A stretch of 64,000 nucleotides of DNA from Palsa-504 sp963795795 (GCA_963795795.1 CAWCJS010000016.1:186001-250000), one strand, 5' to 3'; positions 1 through 9,207 are shown, numbered from the stretch's first letter. A program made the numbers and translations. Notes: generated by a model from the letters alone, not told the origin.

Positions 1-617
1 TACCAGGCAACCTCGGGAATCTCAATGTCGATCGGGAACGGGCGATCGAGCTTGATTCTGCTGTGGAAGACCCCAGTGGGCGCGTAGCTTCCCTCCGGCA
101 GCAGCTCGAAGGTGTAGACGACCATGGCGTCGTCTTCGTTCTCCACCCGCCAGAAGCATTTGATTCCCCCACCGGAGTACTGGGCAGGACGCAGCGTGCG
201 GCCCTTCGTCCTGGTCCCCGGCGATACAACCTCAATCGCCAGGTACACATCGGCTGGCTGGAACAGCAGGCTGTCGGACCTTACCGCCGCCCGTGACACG
301 GCGAGGACATCCGGCTCGGGCACCGTGTGGCCCAAGTCGATGCCCTTCTCCGTCGCGATGACAACCTGCCGCGGGGCGATCTGCCGCAGCGCGAACCACA
401 GAAGGTGCACTACCTCGTCGTGCCAGTGGGTGGCCGGGGCCATCATGAGGACTTCACCGTCCAGCAATTCGAAACGGGCGTCAACAGCCTCGATCAGCCG
501 GGGCAGGTCACCGGCGGTGAAGCCACCGGGTGGCGGAGTTGGCAGCAGGACCATCTGCCCGCGGACTGGCTCCTCGGGCGGCGGTGCACTGGCGGTAGTC
601 ACCCCTTCAGCGTACAT
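1..617 (-). CDS. Uma2 family endonuclease (partial, 3' end off window)
   Basis: The reverse strand is open from an ATG at 617 to the window edge, about 205 codons. The product reads like the Uma2/DUF820 family, a restriction-endonuclease-like PD-(D/E)XK fold abundant in actinobacteria and cyanobacteria. Visible family features are the N-terminal DLPRLIEAVDARFELLDGE stretch, the PEPDVLAV segment, and the YLAIEVVSPGTRTKG segment that holds the acidic catalytic residues. The gene faces away from the membrane protein at 856. The true biological role of the family is unsettled. Family assignment is fairly secure; the C-terminus is not visible. Confidence 0.85.
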   Translation of the reverse strand, partial: MYAEGVTTASAPPPEEPVRGQMVLLPTPPPGGFTAGDLPRLIEAVDARFELLDGEVLMMAPATHWHDEVVHLLWFALRQIAPRQVVIATEKGIDLGHTVPEPDVLAVSRAAVRSDSLLFQPADVYLAIEVVSPGTRTKGRTLRPAQYSGGGIKCFWRVENEDDAMVVYTFELLPEGSYAPTGVFHSRIKLDRPFPIDIEIPEVAW

Positions 618-855
618 CTGCGCAGCTGAATCGTTCCGGCTGCGGCCGCGGCGGCGTGGGTTGCGGGGTGGCTGGCTTGCGGGCCGCGGTGGAGCCCACG
701 GCGTTAGCCCTGGCGAGAAGGTGACGGAGGTCCCGGCTGGGTTGGTGACGTGTGGCCGTGATGGGGGCGGGGGTGCGGGGGTGAGACTGCGGTTGAAAGG
801 TCAATAAAGCGGTCCGGGCGGTGTCCCGGGGCCGCGCTGTCAAGGAGGCATTACG

Positions 856-1452
856 ATGCGCCGCAACTCTCGTTTCACCCTCGCGGTCGCGGGGTTCGCC
901 GCCGCGGTGCTGCTGGCCGTGGCCGGCGGGCTGCTGCTGTGGGGGTCGGCTTACGTGCACAACACCGTGCAGAACCAGCTGGCCGCGCAGCAGATCTTCT
1001 TCCCGCCCGCGGCCGCGTTCGCGCACCCCAAGGCGGGCACCGAGATCACCCCGTCCATGATCCCCCGCATCTCGCAGTACGCCGGGGAGCAGCTGCTCAC
1101 CGGGCAGCAGGCCGAGGCCTACGCTGACAACTTCATCGGCGTGCACATCGCCGAGATCGGCGGCGGCAAGACCTACTCCCAGCTGTCCGCGCTGTCCATG
1201 GCCGCGCCGAACAACACCAAGCTGGCCGGCCAGGTCGCCACCGTGTTCAAGGGCGAGACGCTGCGGTCGATGCTGCTGAACGCGTACGGCTGGTGGAAGG
1301 TCTCCCAGATCACCTACATCGCCTCCCTGGTTGCCTTCGGGCTGGCCGGGCTGGCCTTCCTCGTCACGCTGGGCGGCCTGTCCGTCGGCCGTCGGCCCGA
1401 GATCACCCACGAGGCGATCCCGGCCACCGGGGATGCCGTCAAGACCGCATGA
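856..1452 (+). CDS. Two-helix membrane protein of unknown function
   Basis: A 198-residue protein with a hydrophobic segment at about residues 10-32 and a second at about 150-172, with roughly 110 residues between them that probably lie outside the membrane. An AAGGAGG Shine-Dalgarno sequence at 842-848 fixes the ATG at 856. The loop contains a conserved-looking TGQQAEAYADNFI stretch. I do not recognise an enzymatic family. It precedes the oxidoreductase operon but is separated from it by a strong hairpin, so it is probably its own transcription unit. Confidence 0.8.
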   Translation: MRRNSRFTLAVAGFAAAVLLAVAGGLLLWGSAYVHNTVQNQLAAQQIFFPPAAAFAHPKAGTEITPSMIPRISQYAGEQLLTGQQAEAYADNFIGVHIAEIGGGKTYSQLSALSMAAPNNTKLAGQVATVFKGETLRSMLLNAYGWWKVSQITYIASLVAFGLAGLAFLVTLGGLSVGRRPEITHEAIPATGDAVKTA

Positions 1453-1499
1453 CCCTCACCGGGCCAACCAGCCAGACACCACACGGCAACGGGAAACCA

Positions 1500-1540
1500 C
1501 CTCCGGCCCGGCGCCCCAAACCACGGGGCCGGGCCGGAGG
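1500..1540 (+). terminator. GC-rich hairpin between membrane protein and oxidoreductase operon
   Basis: CCTCCGGCCCGGC at 1500-1512 pairs with its complement ending at 1540; with one bulged G the stem reaches about 16 bp around an AAACCAC loop. No U-tract follows, so it may be a Rho-assisted terminator or an mRNA-stabilising hairpin rather than a classical intrinsic terminator. Confidence 0.6.
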
Positions 1541-1578
1541 GCCGGGCGAAGGATCCAGATAGCGAGAGGACGCGGACG

Positions 1579-2160
1579 ATGTTCCAGGTACGGTTCCACG
1601 GGCGCGGTGGCCAGGGCGTGGTCACGGCCGCCGAACTGCTGGCCGAGGCCGCGTTCATCGAGGGCCGGCACGCGCAGGCGTTCCCGAGCTTCGGTTCGGA
1701 GCGGATGGGCGCGCCGGTGATGTCGTTTTGCCGGCTCGACGACAAGCCGATCCGCACCCACGAGCCGGTCACCGAACCGGACGCGCTGATCGTCCAGGAC
1801 CCGACGCTGCTGCACCAGGCGGACCTGTTCGCCGGGCTGAACCATCAGGGCTACATGCTCATCAACTCCGCCAGCAGCTTCGGCGAGCTCGGCCTGGACG
1901 AGTTCGTCGCCGGCTTCCACCGGGACCGGCTGCTGGTCGTCCCGGCCTCCGCGCTGGCCATGACCCACCTGGGCCGCCCGCTGCCGGGCGCGCCCCTGCT
2001 CGGCGGGTTCGCCGCGCTGACCGAGATGGTCGGTCTGGACTCGGTGGTGGCCGCGATCAACGGCAAGTTCTCCGGCCAGGTCGCCGAGGGCAACGCCGAA
2101 GCAGCCCGGGCCGCGTTCGATTTCGTCGCCGACGAGCGGAAGGCACTGACCGATGCTTAA
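1579..2160 (+). CDS. porG: 2-oxoacid:ferredoxin oxidoreductase, gamma subunit
   Basis: A 193-residue protein matching the gamma domain of pyruvate/2-oxoacid:ferredoxin oxidoreductases, which oxidatively decarboxylate a 2-oxoacid to acyl-CoA and reduce ferredoxin. The N-terminal RFHGRGGQGVVTAAELLAEA is the family hallmark and FPSFGSERMGAPV follows. A GAGAGGA ribosome site precedes the ATG. Its last 8 bases overlap the start of the alpha gene, which argues for translational coupling. Substrate (pyruvate, 2-oxoglutarate or branched-chain oxoacid) cannot be told from sequence alone, so the por symbol is provisional. Confidence 0.9.
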   Translation: MFQVRFHGRGGQGVVTAAELLAEAAFIEGRHAQAFPSFGSERMGAPVMSFCRLDDKPIRTHEPVTEPDALIVQDPTLLHQADLFAGLNHQGYMLINSASSFGELGLDEFVAGFHRDRLLVVPASALAMTHLGRPLPGAPLLGGFAALTEMVGLDSVVAAINGKFSGQVAEGNAEAARAAFDFVADERKALTDA

Positions 2161-3412
2161 GCAGATCGAGGGCTCCCGCGCGGTGGCCGAGGCGGTGGCC
2201 ATGTGCCGCCCCGAGGTGATCTGCGCCTACCCGATCACCCCGCAGACCCACATCGTCGAGGCGCTGTCCGCCATGGTGAAGAAGGGCGACCTCGCCGCCG
2301 AGTTCCTCAACGTGGAGTCCGAGTTCGCCGCCCTGTCCGTCGCCATCGGGGCGTCCGCGACCGGGGCCCGCGCCTACACCGCGACCGCCAGCCAGGGCCT
2401 GCTCTACATGAGCGAGGCCGTGTACAACGCGGCCGGGCTGGGCCTGCCGATCGTGATGACGGTCGCCAACCGCGCGATCGGCGCGCCGATCAACATCTGG
2501 AACGACCACAGCGACGCGATGTCCCAGCGCGACGCGGGCTGGCTCCAGCTCTACGCCGAGTCCAACCAGGAAGCGCTGGACCTGCACGTTCAGGCGTTCA
2601 GGATCGCCGAACGCCTGTCGGTCCCCGTCATGGTCTGCATGGACGGCTTCCTGCTGACTCACGCCAGCGAGCGGGTGGACATCCCGGACCCGGACCAGGT
2701 GGACGCGTTCCTGCCGCGGTACGATCCGCGCCAGGTGCTCGACCCGGACGAGCCGGTCTCGATCGGCGCCATGGTCGGCCCCGAGGCGTTCACCGAGGTC
2801 CGCTACCTCGCCCACGAACGCATGCAGCAGGCGCTGCAGGTCATCCCCGCGGTCGCGGCCGAGTTCGGCGCCCAGTTCGGCCGGGACTCCGGCGGGCTGG
2901 TCCGCCCGTACCTGACTGAAGACGCCGAGGTCGTCGTGGTCGCGCTCGGCTCGGTGCTCGGCACCGCCAAGGACGTGGTGGACGAGCTGCGCGCCGGCGG
3001 CCTGCGGGTCGGCGTGCTCGGCATCACCTCGTTCCGGCCGTTCCCCGACCAGGCCATCCGCGACACGCTCACCGATGCTAACCGGCACCTGGTCGTACTG
3101 GAGCGGGCGCTGTCGCCGGGCACCGGCGGCATCGTGACCGCCGACCTGCGCTCGGCGCTCGCCGGACGGGCCGCCGCCCCCGGCATGTCCACCGTGGTGG
3201 CCGGCCTGGGCGGCCGCGCCATCACCAGCAAGTCGCTGCGCGCCCTGCTGACCAGGGCGGCCGCGGGCGACCTCGAGCCCTTCACCTTCCTGGACCTGGA
3301 CACCAGCCTCGTCGAGAGGGAACTGGCCCGGATGCGCGCCACGCGCCGGTCCGGCCCCAGCCCGGAGAACATCCTCCGCGACCTCGGTATCACCGCCGCA
3401 CGGATCGGATAG
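2153..3412 (+). CDS. porA: 2-oxoacid:ferredoxin oxidoreductase, alpha subunit
   Basis: A 419-residue alpha subunit. The N-terminal pyrimidine-binding domain carries GSRAVAEAVAMCRPEVICAY followed by PITPQTHIVEAL, the signature of this enzyme class. The C-terminal transketolase-like domain II includes the VALGSVLGTAKDVVDELR segment. It overlaps the gamma gene and is followed after 4 bases by the beta gene, so the three subunits form one operon. The complex acts in the cytoplasm and supplies acetyl-CoA and low-potential electrons, which suits low-oxygen metabolism. Length is normal for the family. Confidence 0.92.
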   Translation: MLKQIEGSRAVAEAVAMCRPEVICAYPITPQTHIVEALSAMVKKGDLAAEFLNVESEFAALSVAIGASATGARAYTATASQGLLYMSEAVYNAAGLGLPIVMTVANRAIGAPINIWNDHSDAMSQRDAGWLQLYAESNQEALDLHVQAFRIAERLSVPVMVCMDGFLLTHASERVDIPDPDQVDAFLPRYDPRQVLDPDEPVSIGAMVGPEAFTEVRYLAHERMQQALQVIPAVAAEFGAQFGRDSGGLVRPYLTEDAEVVVVALGSVLGTAKDVVDELRAGGLRVGVLGITSFRPFPDQAIRDTLTDANRHLVVLERALSPGTGGIVTADLRSALAGRAAAPGMSTVVAGLGGRAITSKSLRALLTRAAAGDLEPFTFLDLDTSLVERELARMRATRRSGPSPENILRDLGITAARIG

Positions 3413-3416
3413 GACC

Positions 3417-4472
3417 ATGCCTTACCAGCGGATCACGTTCTACCAGACCGGGAGCCTGGCGGTCGGGAACCGGCTGCTGCACGAGGAGCAGCGCAGCATC
3501 CAGTCGGGGACCCAGCGCTCCAACGCGCTGACCTGCGGGCACCGCGCCTGCCAGGGGTGCGGCGAGGCGCTCGGCGCCCGCTACGCCCTGGACGCGGTGC
3601 TGCGCGTCACCAAGGGCCAGATGATCGCGGTCAACGCGACCGGCTGCCTGGAGGTGTTCTCCACCCCGTTCCCCGAGACGTCCTGGCAGATCCCGTGGCT
3701 GCACTCGCTGTTCGGGAACGCGGCCGCGGTCGCCTCCGGCGTCGCCGCCGCGCTCAAGGCGCAGGGCCGCACCGACATCCGGGTGGTGGCCCAGGGCGGC
3801 GACGGCGGCACGGTCGACATCGGCATGGCCTGCCTGTCCGGGATGTTCGAGCGCAACGACGACGTGCTGTACATCTGCTACGACAACCAGGCCTACATGA
3901 ACACCGGCGTGCAGCGCTCCGGGGCCACCCCGCCCGCGGCGCGCACCGCCACCACCCAGGCCGTCGGCCCCGAGCCGGGCAACCGGTTCGGCCAGGGCAA
4001 GAACGTGCCGCTGATCGCGATGGCGCACGAGATCCCCTACGTCGCCACCGCCACCGTGGCCGACCTGCGCGACCTGGAGTACAAGGCCACCCGGGCCATG
4101 GACTTCCACGGCGCCCGCTACCTGCACATCCTGGTGCCCTGCCCGCTCGGCTGGGGCAGCGACCCGGCCGACACGATCAAGGTCGCCCGGCTGGCCACCG
4201 AAAGCGGCCTGTTCCCGGTGTTCGAAGCCGAGACCGGCGTCGTGGTGAGCTCCACCCCGATCCGCCACCGGGTGCCCGTGACCGACTACCTGCGGATCCA
4301 GGCCCGCTACGCCCACCTGTTCCGCCCCGCCGAGCGGACCGAGACCATCGCCCGCATCCAGGCCGCCGCCGACCGCAACATCACCAGGTTCGGGCTGATG
4401 CCGGAGACCATTTCTACCGAACGAGCGGTGGTTCCCCCTCCGGCGACACCTGACTCTCCCGCAAGGCAGTGA
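3417..4472 (+). CDS. porB: 2-oxoacid:ferredoxin oxidoreductase, beta subunit (thiamine diphosphate-binding)
   Basis: A 351-residue beta subunit. CGHRACQGCGEA near residue 40 supplies cysteines expected for the proximal [4Fe-4S] cluster; GDGGTVDIGMACLSGMFERN and NQAYMNTGVQRSG form the thiamine diphosphate/Mg site. The C-terminal tail after about residue 320 is low-complexity and encodes one copy of a 27-base dispersed repeat (4417-4443). The stop codon overlaps an in-frame GTG of the next gene, so the fourth operon member is coupled. Confidence 0.92.
   Translation: MPYQRITFYQTGSLAVGNRLLHEEQRSIQSGTQRSNALTCGHRACQGCGEALGARYALDAVLRVTKGQMIAVNATGCLEVFSTPFPETSWQIPWLHSLFGNAAAVASGVAAALKAQGRTDIRVVAQGGDGGTVDIGMACLSGMFERNDDVLYICYDNQAYMNTGVQRSGATPPAARTATTQAVGPEPGNRFGQGKNVPLIAMAHEIPYVATATVADLRDLEYKATRAMDFHGARYLHILVPCPLGWGSDPADTIKVARLATESGLFPVFEAETGVVVSSTPIRHRVPVTDYLRIQARYAHLFRPAERTETIARIQAAADRNITRFGLMPETISTERAVVPPPATPDSPARQ
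4417..4443 (+). repeat. Dispersed 27-base repeat, copy 1 (end of porB)
   Basis: The core CCGAACGAGCGGTGG followed by a pyrimidine-rich arm ending in CCGG recurs at 44428 and 56449 and, inverted and more diverged, at 14794. Here it encodes the TERAVVPPP part of the PorB tail, about 30 bases before the stop. Confidence 0.5.
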
Positions 4473-4477
4473 GGACC

Positions 4478-6136
4478 ATGCGCAAGCCATTCGCGATCAC
4501 CCTGGACGTCGGGTCGAGCCGGGCCAACCACACCGGAGCCTGGCGCACCGAGCGGCCCGTCTACGTGCACAACCTGCCGCCCTGCAACAACGCCTGCCCG
4601 GCCGGGGAGAACATCCAGCAGTGGCTGTACGACGCCGAGGAGGGCGGGTCGGAGCGATACCGGGCCGCCTGGCGGCAGATCATGGAGGACAACCCGTTCC
4701 CGGCCGTCATGGGCCGGGTCTGCTACCGGCCGTGCGAGACCGCCTGCAACCGGGCCCAGCTGGACTCGGCCGTCGGCATCAACTCGGTGGAGCGCTTCCT
4801 CGGCGACGAGGCGCTCCGGCGCGGCTGGCACGTTCCCGTCGCCGCGGTGCCGACGGGAAAGAAGGTGCTGGTGGTGGGTGCCGGGCCATCCGGTCTGTCG
4901 GCCGCCTACCATCTCACCCGCCTGGGGCACTCGGTGACCATCAAGGACGCGGGCTCCGCGCCCGGCGGCATGATGCGCTACGGCATCCCGAAGTACCGGC
5001 TGCCCCGCGACATCCTGGACGCCGAGGTCACCCGCATCCTGGACATGGGCGTCACCCTGGAACTGAACGCGAAGGTCACCGACATCCTCGCCGAGCTGAA
5101 TGAGTCCGCCGGCGGACATGCTGGGGCGGGAGGCGGCTTCGACGCCGCGTTCGTGGCCGTCGGCGCCCACATCGGCCGCCGCGCCTATATCCCGGCCGGC
5201 GACTCGGCCAAGATCCTGGACGCGGTGTCGCTGCTGCACAGCATGGAAGACGGCGCGCCGCCGCTGCTCGGCCGGCGGGTCGCCGTCTACGGCGGCGGAA
5301 ACACCGCCATGGACGCGGCGCGCACCGCTCGCCGGCTCGGCGCGTCCGAGGCCGTCGTGGTCTACCGCCGGACCCGGGACCGGATGCCGGCGCACGACAT
5401 GGAGGTGGAGGAGGCGCTGGACGAGGGCGTCACGATGCGCTGGCTGTCCACGATCTCCCGCGCCGACGAGGGCAGGCTGCTGATCGAGAAGATGAAGCTG
5501 GACGAGACCGGGTTCCCGCAGCCGACCGGTGAGTTCGAGGAACTGGCAGCCGACACCCTGGTGCTCGCGCTCGGCCAGAACGCCGACCTGACCGTGCTGG
5601 AGAACGTGCCGGGCGTGACGTTCTCCGACAACGTGACCGAGGTCGGGCCCGACCTGATGACCGGCCACCCCGGCATCTTCGCCGGCGGCGACATGGTGCC
5701 GTCCGAGCGGACCGTCACGGTGGCCATCGGCCACGGCAAGAAGGCCGCGCGCCACATCGACGCCTGGCTCCGCGGCGGGCACCACTCCACGCCCGAAAAG
5801 CACGAGCTCGCCGGGTTCGGCGGCCTCAACACGTGGTACTACGCTGACGCCCCGGCCACCGTGCGGCCCACGCTGGAGGCCGCCCGGCGGGTCACCACGT
5901 TCGATGAGGTGGTCACCGGCCTGGACGAGTCGACCGCGCTGTTCGAGGCGCGCCGCTGCATGTCCTGCGGGAACTGCTTCGGCTGCGACAACTGCTACGG
6001 CGTCTGCCCCGACAACGCCATCGTCAAGCTCGCCGACGGCCAGTACGCCATCGACTACGACTACTGCAAGGGCTGCGGCCTGTGCGCCGCCGAATGCCCG
6101 TGCGGCGCGATCGAGATGGAACCCGAGCAGGCCTAG
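4478..6136 (+). CDS. FAD/NAD(P)-dependent oxidoreductase with N- and C-terminal Fe-S clusters (delta-like partner of the oxidoreductase)
   Basis: About 552 residues. The N-terminal part has cysteine motifs (CNNACPAGENI, CYRPCETAC) like the Fe-S domain of glutamate synthase small subunit and NfnB. Two dinucleotide folds follow: VLVVGAGPSGLSAAYHL for FAD and VAVYGGGNTAMDAARTA for NAD(P). The C-terminus holds two [4Fe-4S] ferredoxin motifs (CMSCGNCFGCDNCYGVCP and CKGCGLCAAECPCGA). It replaces the usual small ferredoxin (delta) subunit and probably links the 2-oxoacid oxidoreductase to NAD(P)H. I chose the ATG at 4478; an in-frame GTG at 4469 overlapping the porB stop is an alternative. Confidence 0.88.
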   Translation: MRKPFAITLDVGSSRANHTGAWRTERPVYVHNLPPCNNACPAGENIQQWLYDAEEGGSERYRAAWRQIMEDNPFPAVMGRVCYRPCETACNRAQLDSAVGINSVERFLGDEALRRGWHVPVAAVPTGKKVLVVGAGPSGLSAAYHLTRLGHSVTIKDAGSAPGGMMRYGIPKYRLPRDILDAEVTRILDMGVTLELNAKVTDILAELNESAGGHAGAGGGFDAAFVAVGAHIGRRAYIPAGDSAKILDAVSLLHSMEDGAPPLLGRRVAVYGGGNTAMDAARTARRLGASEAVVVYRRTRDRMPAHDMEVEEALDEGVTMRWLSTISRADEGRLLIEKMKLDETGFPQPTGEFEELAADTLVLALGQNADLTVLENVPGVTFSDNVTEVGPDLMTGHPGIFAGGDMVPSERTVTVAIGHGKKAARHIDAWLRGGHHSTPEKHELAGFGGLNTWYYADAPATVRPTLEAARRVTTFDEVVTGLDESTALFEARRCMSCGNCFGCDNCYGVCPDNAIVKLADGQYAIDYDYCKGCGLCAAECPCGAIEMEPEQA

Positions 6137-6204
6137 GTTTCTCGCCGGGCGACCACCGTTGACGAGCGAAACTCAACACCCATAGAATTCCTGTCAGGCA
6201 TATT

Positions 6205-6218
6205 TCAACGGTCGTTGA
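6205..6218. promoter_or_regulatory. Palindrome TCAACG-GT-CGTTGA upstream of ABC exporter
   Basis: A perfect 6-bp inverted repeat with a 2-base centre sits 18 bases before the GTG start of the permease gene, just upstream of its ACGGAGG ribosome site. It has the form of a repressor operator; no cognate regulator is adjacent. Confidence 0.4.
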
Positions 6219-6236
6219 GATACGGAGGTCTGCGCC

Positions 6237-7307
6237 GTGTGGGCGATGATCGCCAAGGAGTTCCATGAGCTCCAGCGAGACCGGCGGACGGTGGCGATGA
6301 TGATCGTCCTGCCGGTCGTCCTGCTGGTGGTCTTCGGGTATGCCGCCAATTTCAAGGTCCACGACATTCCGGTGGCGGCGGTCGGCCCCGGCGCCAGCCG
6401 GGCGGCGGCGCTCCTGCGCGAACCGACGTTCCATGTCACGCAGGTCGATCCCGCGGCCGGGGAATCCGCCGCCGAGGCGCGACTGCGGGACGGTCAGGAC
6501 GTGATCGCCGTCGTCACCGGCAGCAGCCCGCTGGTGCTGATGGACGGCACGCAGTTGTTCTCGGTGGAGACCGCGGAGAGCGCCCTGGCGCGGCTGGCGC
6601 CGGCCGCGGGCGTGCCAGCGCCCCGGGTGCGGATCCTCTACGACCCGGACCTGATCACCTCGTGGATCATGGTCCCCGGCCTGGCCGGCCTGATCCTGGT
6701 GTTCATCGGCACGCTGATCACCAGCCTCGGCGTCGTCAGGGAACGGCAGGCCGGCACGCTGGAACAACTGGCCGTCATGCCCTTCCGCGCCTGGGATGTC
6801 ATCGCCGGCAAGATCGCGCCGTACCTGATGATGGCGGCGGTTGACCTGGTGATCATCATCGCGATCGGCATGGGCGTCTTCCATGTGCCCTTCGCCGGCA
6901 ACGTCGCCACCTTCACCCTGGGCGCCGCGCTGTTCCTGCTGGTGACCCTGGGCATGGGCATCCTCGTCTCGACCGTCTCGCAGAACCAGGGCCAGGCCAT
7001 CCAGCTCGCGTTCATGCTCACGCTGCCCCAGGTCCTGCTATCGGGGCTGATCTTCCCGATCGCCTCCATGGCGGCGGGCGTGCGGTGGATCTCCTACGTG
7101 CTCCCGCTCACGTATTTCACCGAGATCAGCCGGGGCGTGATGCTCAAGGCGACGCCCATCTCCGCCCTGGCCGAACCGCTCGCCCTGCTGGCCGTGCTGG
7201 CCGTTGCCGTGCTCGGCCTGGCCGTGGTCAGGTTCCGCCGCGACCTGGCCCCGAGCAGCCGGGAAACGCGAGCAGCCGCGCGCGCCACGCAGCGGGTAGC
7301 GGCATGA
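6237..7307 (+). CDS. ABC-2 type transporter permease
   Basis: A 356-residue membrane protein of the ABC-2/YhhJ-YbhS type: a first helix near residue 20-38, a large extracytoplasmic domain to about residue 140, then five helices ending near residue 340. EFHELQRDRRTVAMM is the typical cytoplasmic start. GTG start with GGAGG at about 6224. The stop overlaps the start of the first ATPase gene (ATGA), so permease and ATPases are co-translated. Substrate unknown; family members export drugs or lipids. Confidence 0.87.
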   Translation: MWAMIAKEFHELQRDRRTVAMMIVLPVVLLVVFGYAANFKVHDIPVAAVGPGASRAAALLREPTFHVTQVDPAAGESAAEARLRDGQDVIAVVTGSSPLVLMDGTQLFSVETAESALARLAPAAGVPAPRVRILYDPDLITSWIMVPGLAGLILVFIGTLITSLGVVRERQAGTLEQLAVMPFRAWDVIAGKIAPYLMMAAVDLVIIIAIGMGVFHVPFAGNVATFTLGAALFLLVTLGMGILVSTVSQNQGQAIQLAFMLTLPQVLLSGLIFPIASMAAGVRWISYVLPLTYFTEISRGVMLKATPISALAEPLALLAVLAVAVLGLAVVRFRRDLAPSSRETRAAARATQRVAA

Positions 7308-8134
7308 AGTGGGGACTTGACGAGGTCCTCCTCAGGCGCGGCCGGAAGGTGGCCCTCGCCGGGGTCACGGTCGCCGTCGACCCGTCTCGCGTCACCGTGG
7401 TGGTGGGAGGGGACGGGGCCGGCAAGTCCACCTGCCTCGAGGTACTGGCTGGGTTGCTCGAGCCCGACGAGGGGACGGTGCGCCGCCCCGCCAAGGAGCG
7501 CATCGGCTACGTGCCGGCCACCACGGGCCTGTACGCGGACCTGACCGTTCAGCAGAACATCGACTTCACCGCCGCCGCGTACCGGCTGTCTCGCGGCGAG
7601 CGGGACCGGATGGCCGGCCAGATCCTCGAGCAGACCGGGCTCGGTGGCGCCCGCCACCGGCTCGGCAGCCAGCTGTCCGGCGGGATGCAGCGCAAGCTGG
7701 CCGTCGGGCTGGCGCTCCTGCACTCACCCGAGTTGCTGATCCTGGACGAGCCGACCACCGGCGTCGACCCGGTGAGCCGCGCGGAGCTCTGGCGGCTCAT
7801 CTCCAGGGCCGCCGTCGAGGGCGCGGCCGTCGCGGTTAGCACCACCTACGTCAACGAGGCGGCCCGCGCGGCCTCGGTGGTGCTGCTGGAATCCGGGGTC
7901 ATGCTCGCCAGCGGCACGCCAGAGCAGATCCTCCGCAACGTCCCTGGTGCGGTCGGCGCCTGGCCAGGAGCCGACCGCCCCACTCCGCTGTCATGGCGGC
8001 GCGGCGCTAGCTGGCGGGTATGGACCCCGGCGGGCGGGCTCCCGGACGGCGTGCAGCCCGTGCAGCCCGACTTCGAGGACGCCGTCGTCGTCGCCGCGCT
8101 CGCCGCTGAGGCCGCAACCGGGGAGGGAGGGTAG
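7304..8134 (+). CDS. ABC transporter ATP-binding protein 1
   Basis: A 276-residue nucleotide-binding protein. Walker A is GGDGAGKST at about residues 35-43, the signature is LSGGMQRKL and Walker B is LLILDEPTTGVDP, all intact. The C-terminal 60 residues form an extension typical of drug-exporter ATPases. The ATG overlaps the permease stop. With the next gene it corresponds to the two nucleotide-binding halves that are fused in E. coli YbhF. Confidence 0.88.
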   Translation: MKWGLDEVLLRRGRKVALAGVTVAVDPSRVTVVVGGDGAGKSTCLEVLAGLLEPDEGTVRRPAKERIGYVPATTGLYADLTVQQNIDFTAAAYRLSRGERDRMAGQILEQTGLGGARHRLGSQLSGGMQRKLAVGLALLHSPELLILDEPTTGVDPVSRAELWRLISRAAVEGAAVAVSTTYVNEAARAASVVLLESGVMLASGTPEQILRNVPGAVGAWPGADRPTPLSWRRGASWRVWTPAGGLPDGVQPVQPDFEDAVVVAALAAEAATGEGG

Positions 8135-8137
8135 CCG

Positions 8138-9001
8138 GTGGATACCCTCGCCGAGGCCAGCCAGGTCACGAGGAGTTTCGGCGCTTTCACCGCCGTATCG
8201 GCGGCCGACCTCGCGGTCGGGCGCGGCGAGGTGGTCGGCTTGCTTGGGGCTAACGGCGCAGGCAAGACCACCCTCATCCGCCTGCTGCTCGGCCTGCTGC
8301 GGCCCAGCGACGGGGTGGTCCGGCTGTTCGGCTCCGCTCCCTCGCGCTCGACGCGGCGAAGGGTGGGTTACGTCCCGCAGACCCTCGGCCTGTACGCCGG
8401 CCTGACCGTGGCGGAGAACTGGGCCTTCACGGCCGCAGCGTTCCGCAACGCCGGCGCCGCGATACCCGAGGGCATTTCGGCCTGGAAGAACGAGATCGTC
8501 GCGGGACTTCCGCTCGGCGCGCAACGCCAGGTCGCGTTCGCGGTCGCCCTATCCCACTCACCGGAGCTCCTGATCCTCGATGAGCCCACCTCGGGGGTCG
8601 GGCCGCTCGGCGGGGCCCGGCTCTGGGAGCAGATCCGCGGGGCCGCCGGCCGAGATGCCGGGGCGCTCGTCACCACCCACAATATGGAGGAGGCGGAGCA
8701 GTGCGATCGCCTGGTCGTGATGGCGGCCGGGAAGATCGTGGCGACGGGCACCGCGGCCGGGATCATCGGCGACCGCACGGTGGCCGAAATTCACTGCGAC
8801 GACCTGCGGCGAGCCTTTGCCGTGCTCGACGCCGATGACTTCGCCGTGCAGGTGCAGGGGACGGCGCTGCGGGTCGCCGGGTCGGCCGCGGCCATCGGCG
8901 AGCTGATGTCCCGAGCGGGCCTCGACGTGAGCGTCGAGGAGGTCCCGGCGAATCTCGAGGAGGCGTTCGTGGCGATCGCCGGGGGGCCAGGAGCCGGATG
9001 A
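8138..9001 (+). CDS. ABC transporter ATP-binding protein 2 (degenerate signature)
   Basis: A 287-residue ATPase starting at GTG 8138, three bases after the previous stop. Walker A GANGAGKTT and Walker B LLILDEPTSGV are intact, but the signature motif reads LPLGAQRQ instead of LSGGQ, and the D-loop position after Walker B is GP rather than DP. Such asymmetry is common when two ATPases form a heterodimer with one weakly catalytic site; I infer that here. It closes the three-gene exporter operon. Confidence 0.87.
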   Translation: MDTLAEASQVTRSFGAFTAVSAADLAVGRGEVVGLLGANGAGKTTLIRLLLGLLRPSDGVVRLFGSAPSRSTRRRVGYVPQTLGLYAGLTVAENWAFTAAAFRNAGAAIPEGISAWKNEIVAGLPLGAQRQVAFAVALSHSPELLILDEPTSGVGPLGGARLWEQIRGAAGRDAGALVTTHNMEEAEQCDRLVVMAAGKIVATGTAAGIIGDRTVAEIHCDDLRRAFAVLDADDFAVQVQGTALRVAGSAAAIGELMSRAGLDVSVEEVPANLEEAFVAIAGGPGAG

Positions 9002-9207
9002 GTCGGACCGGACGGCGGCCGCGGGCCAGTCGCGATGAGGCCGCCGCCAAGGCGGATCACGGTCGCGACGACAAGGGCGTCGACGGTATGGCATGAGTCC
9101 AGCCGGTCGCGATAGCGGAGGGCGCCCGCCAGCCGCGCCATACCCTGGCCCATCGTGATCGGCCGGATGCCACGTCCCAGCACGCGCTCGAGGGTTTCCC
9201 AGCTAGT

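Noticed and set aside
607..1410. 267-residue reverse-strand frame opposite the membrane protein
   Set aside because: Composition is Gly/Arg/Asp-rich with no hydrophobic core, typical of antisense shadow frames in high-GC DNA; the opposite strand encodes a clear membrane protein with a strong ribosome site.
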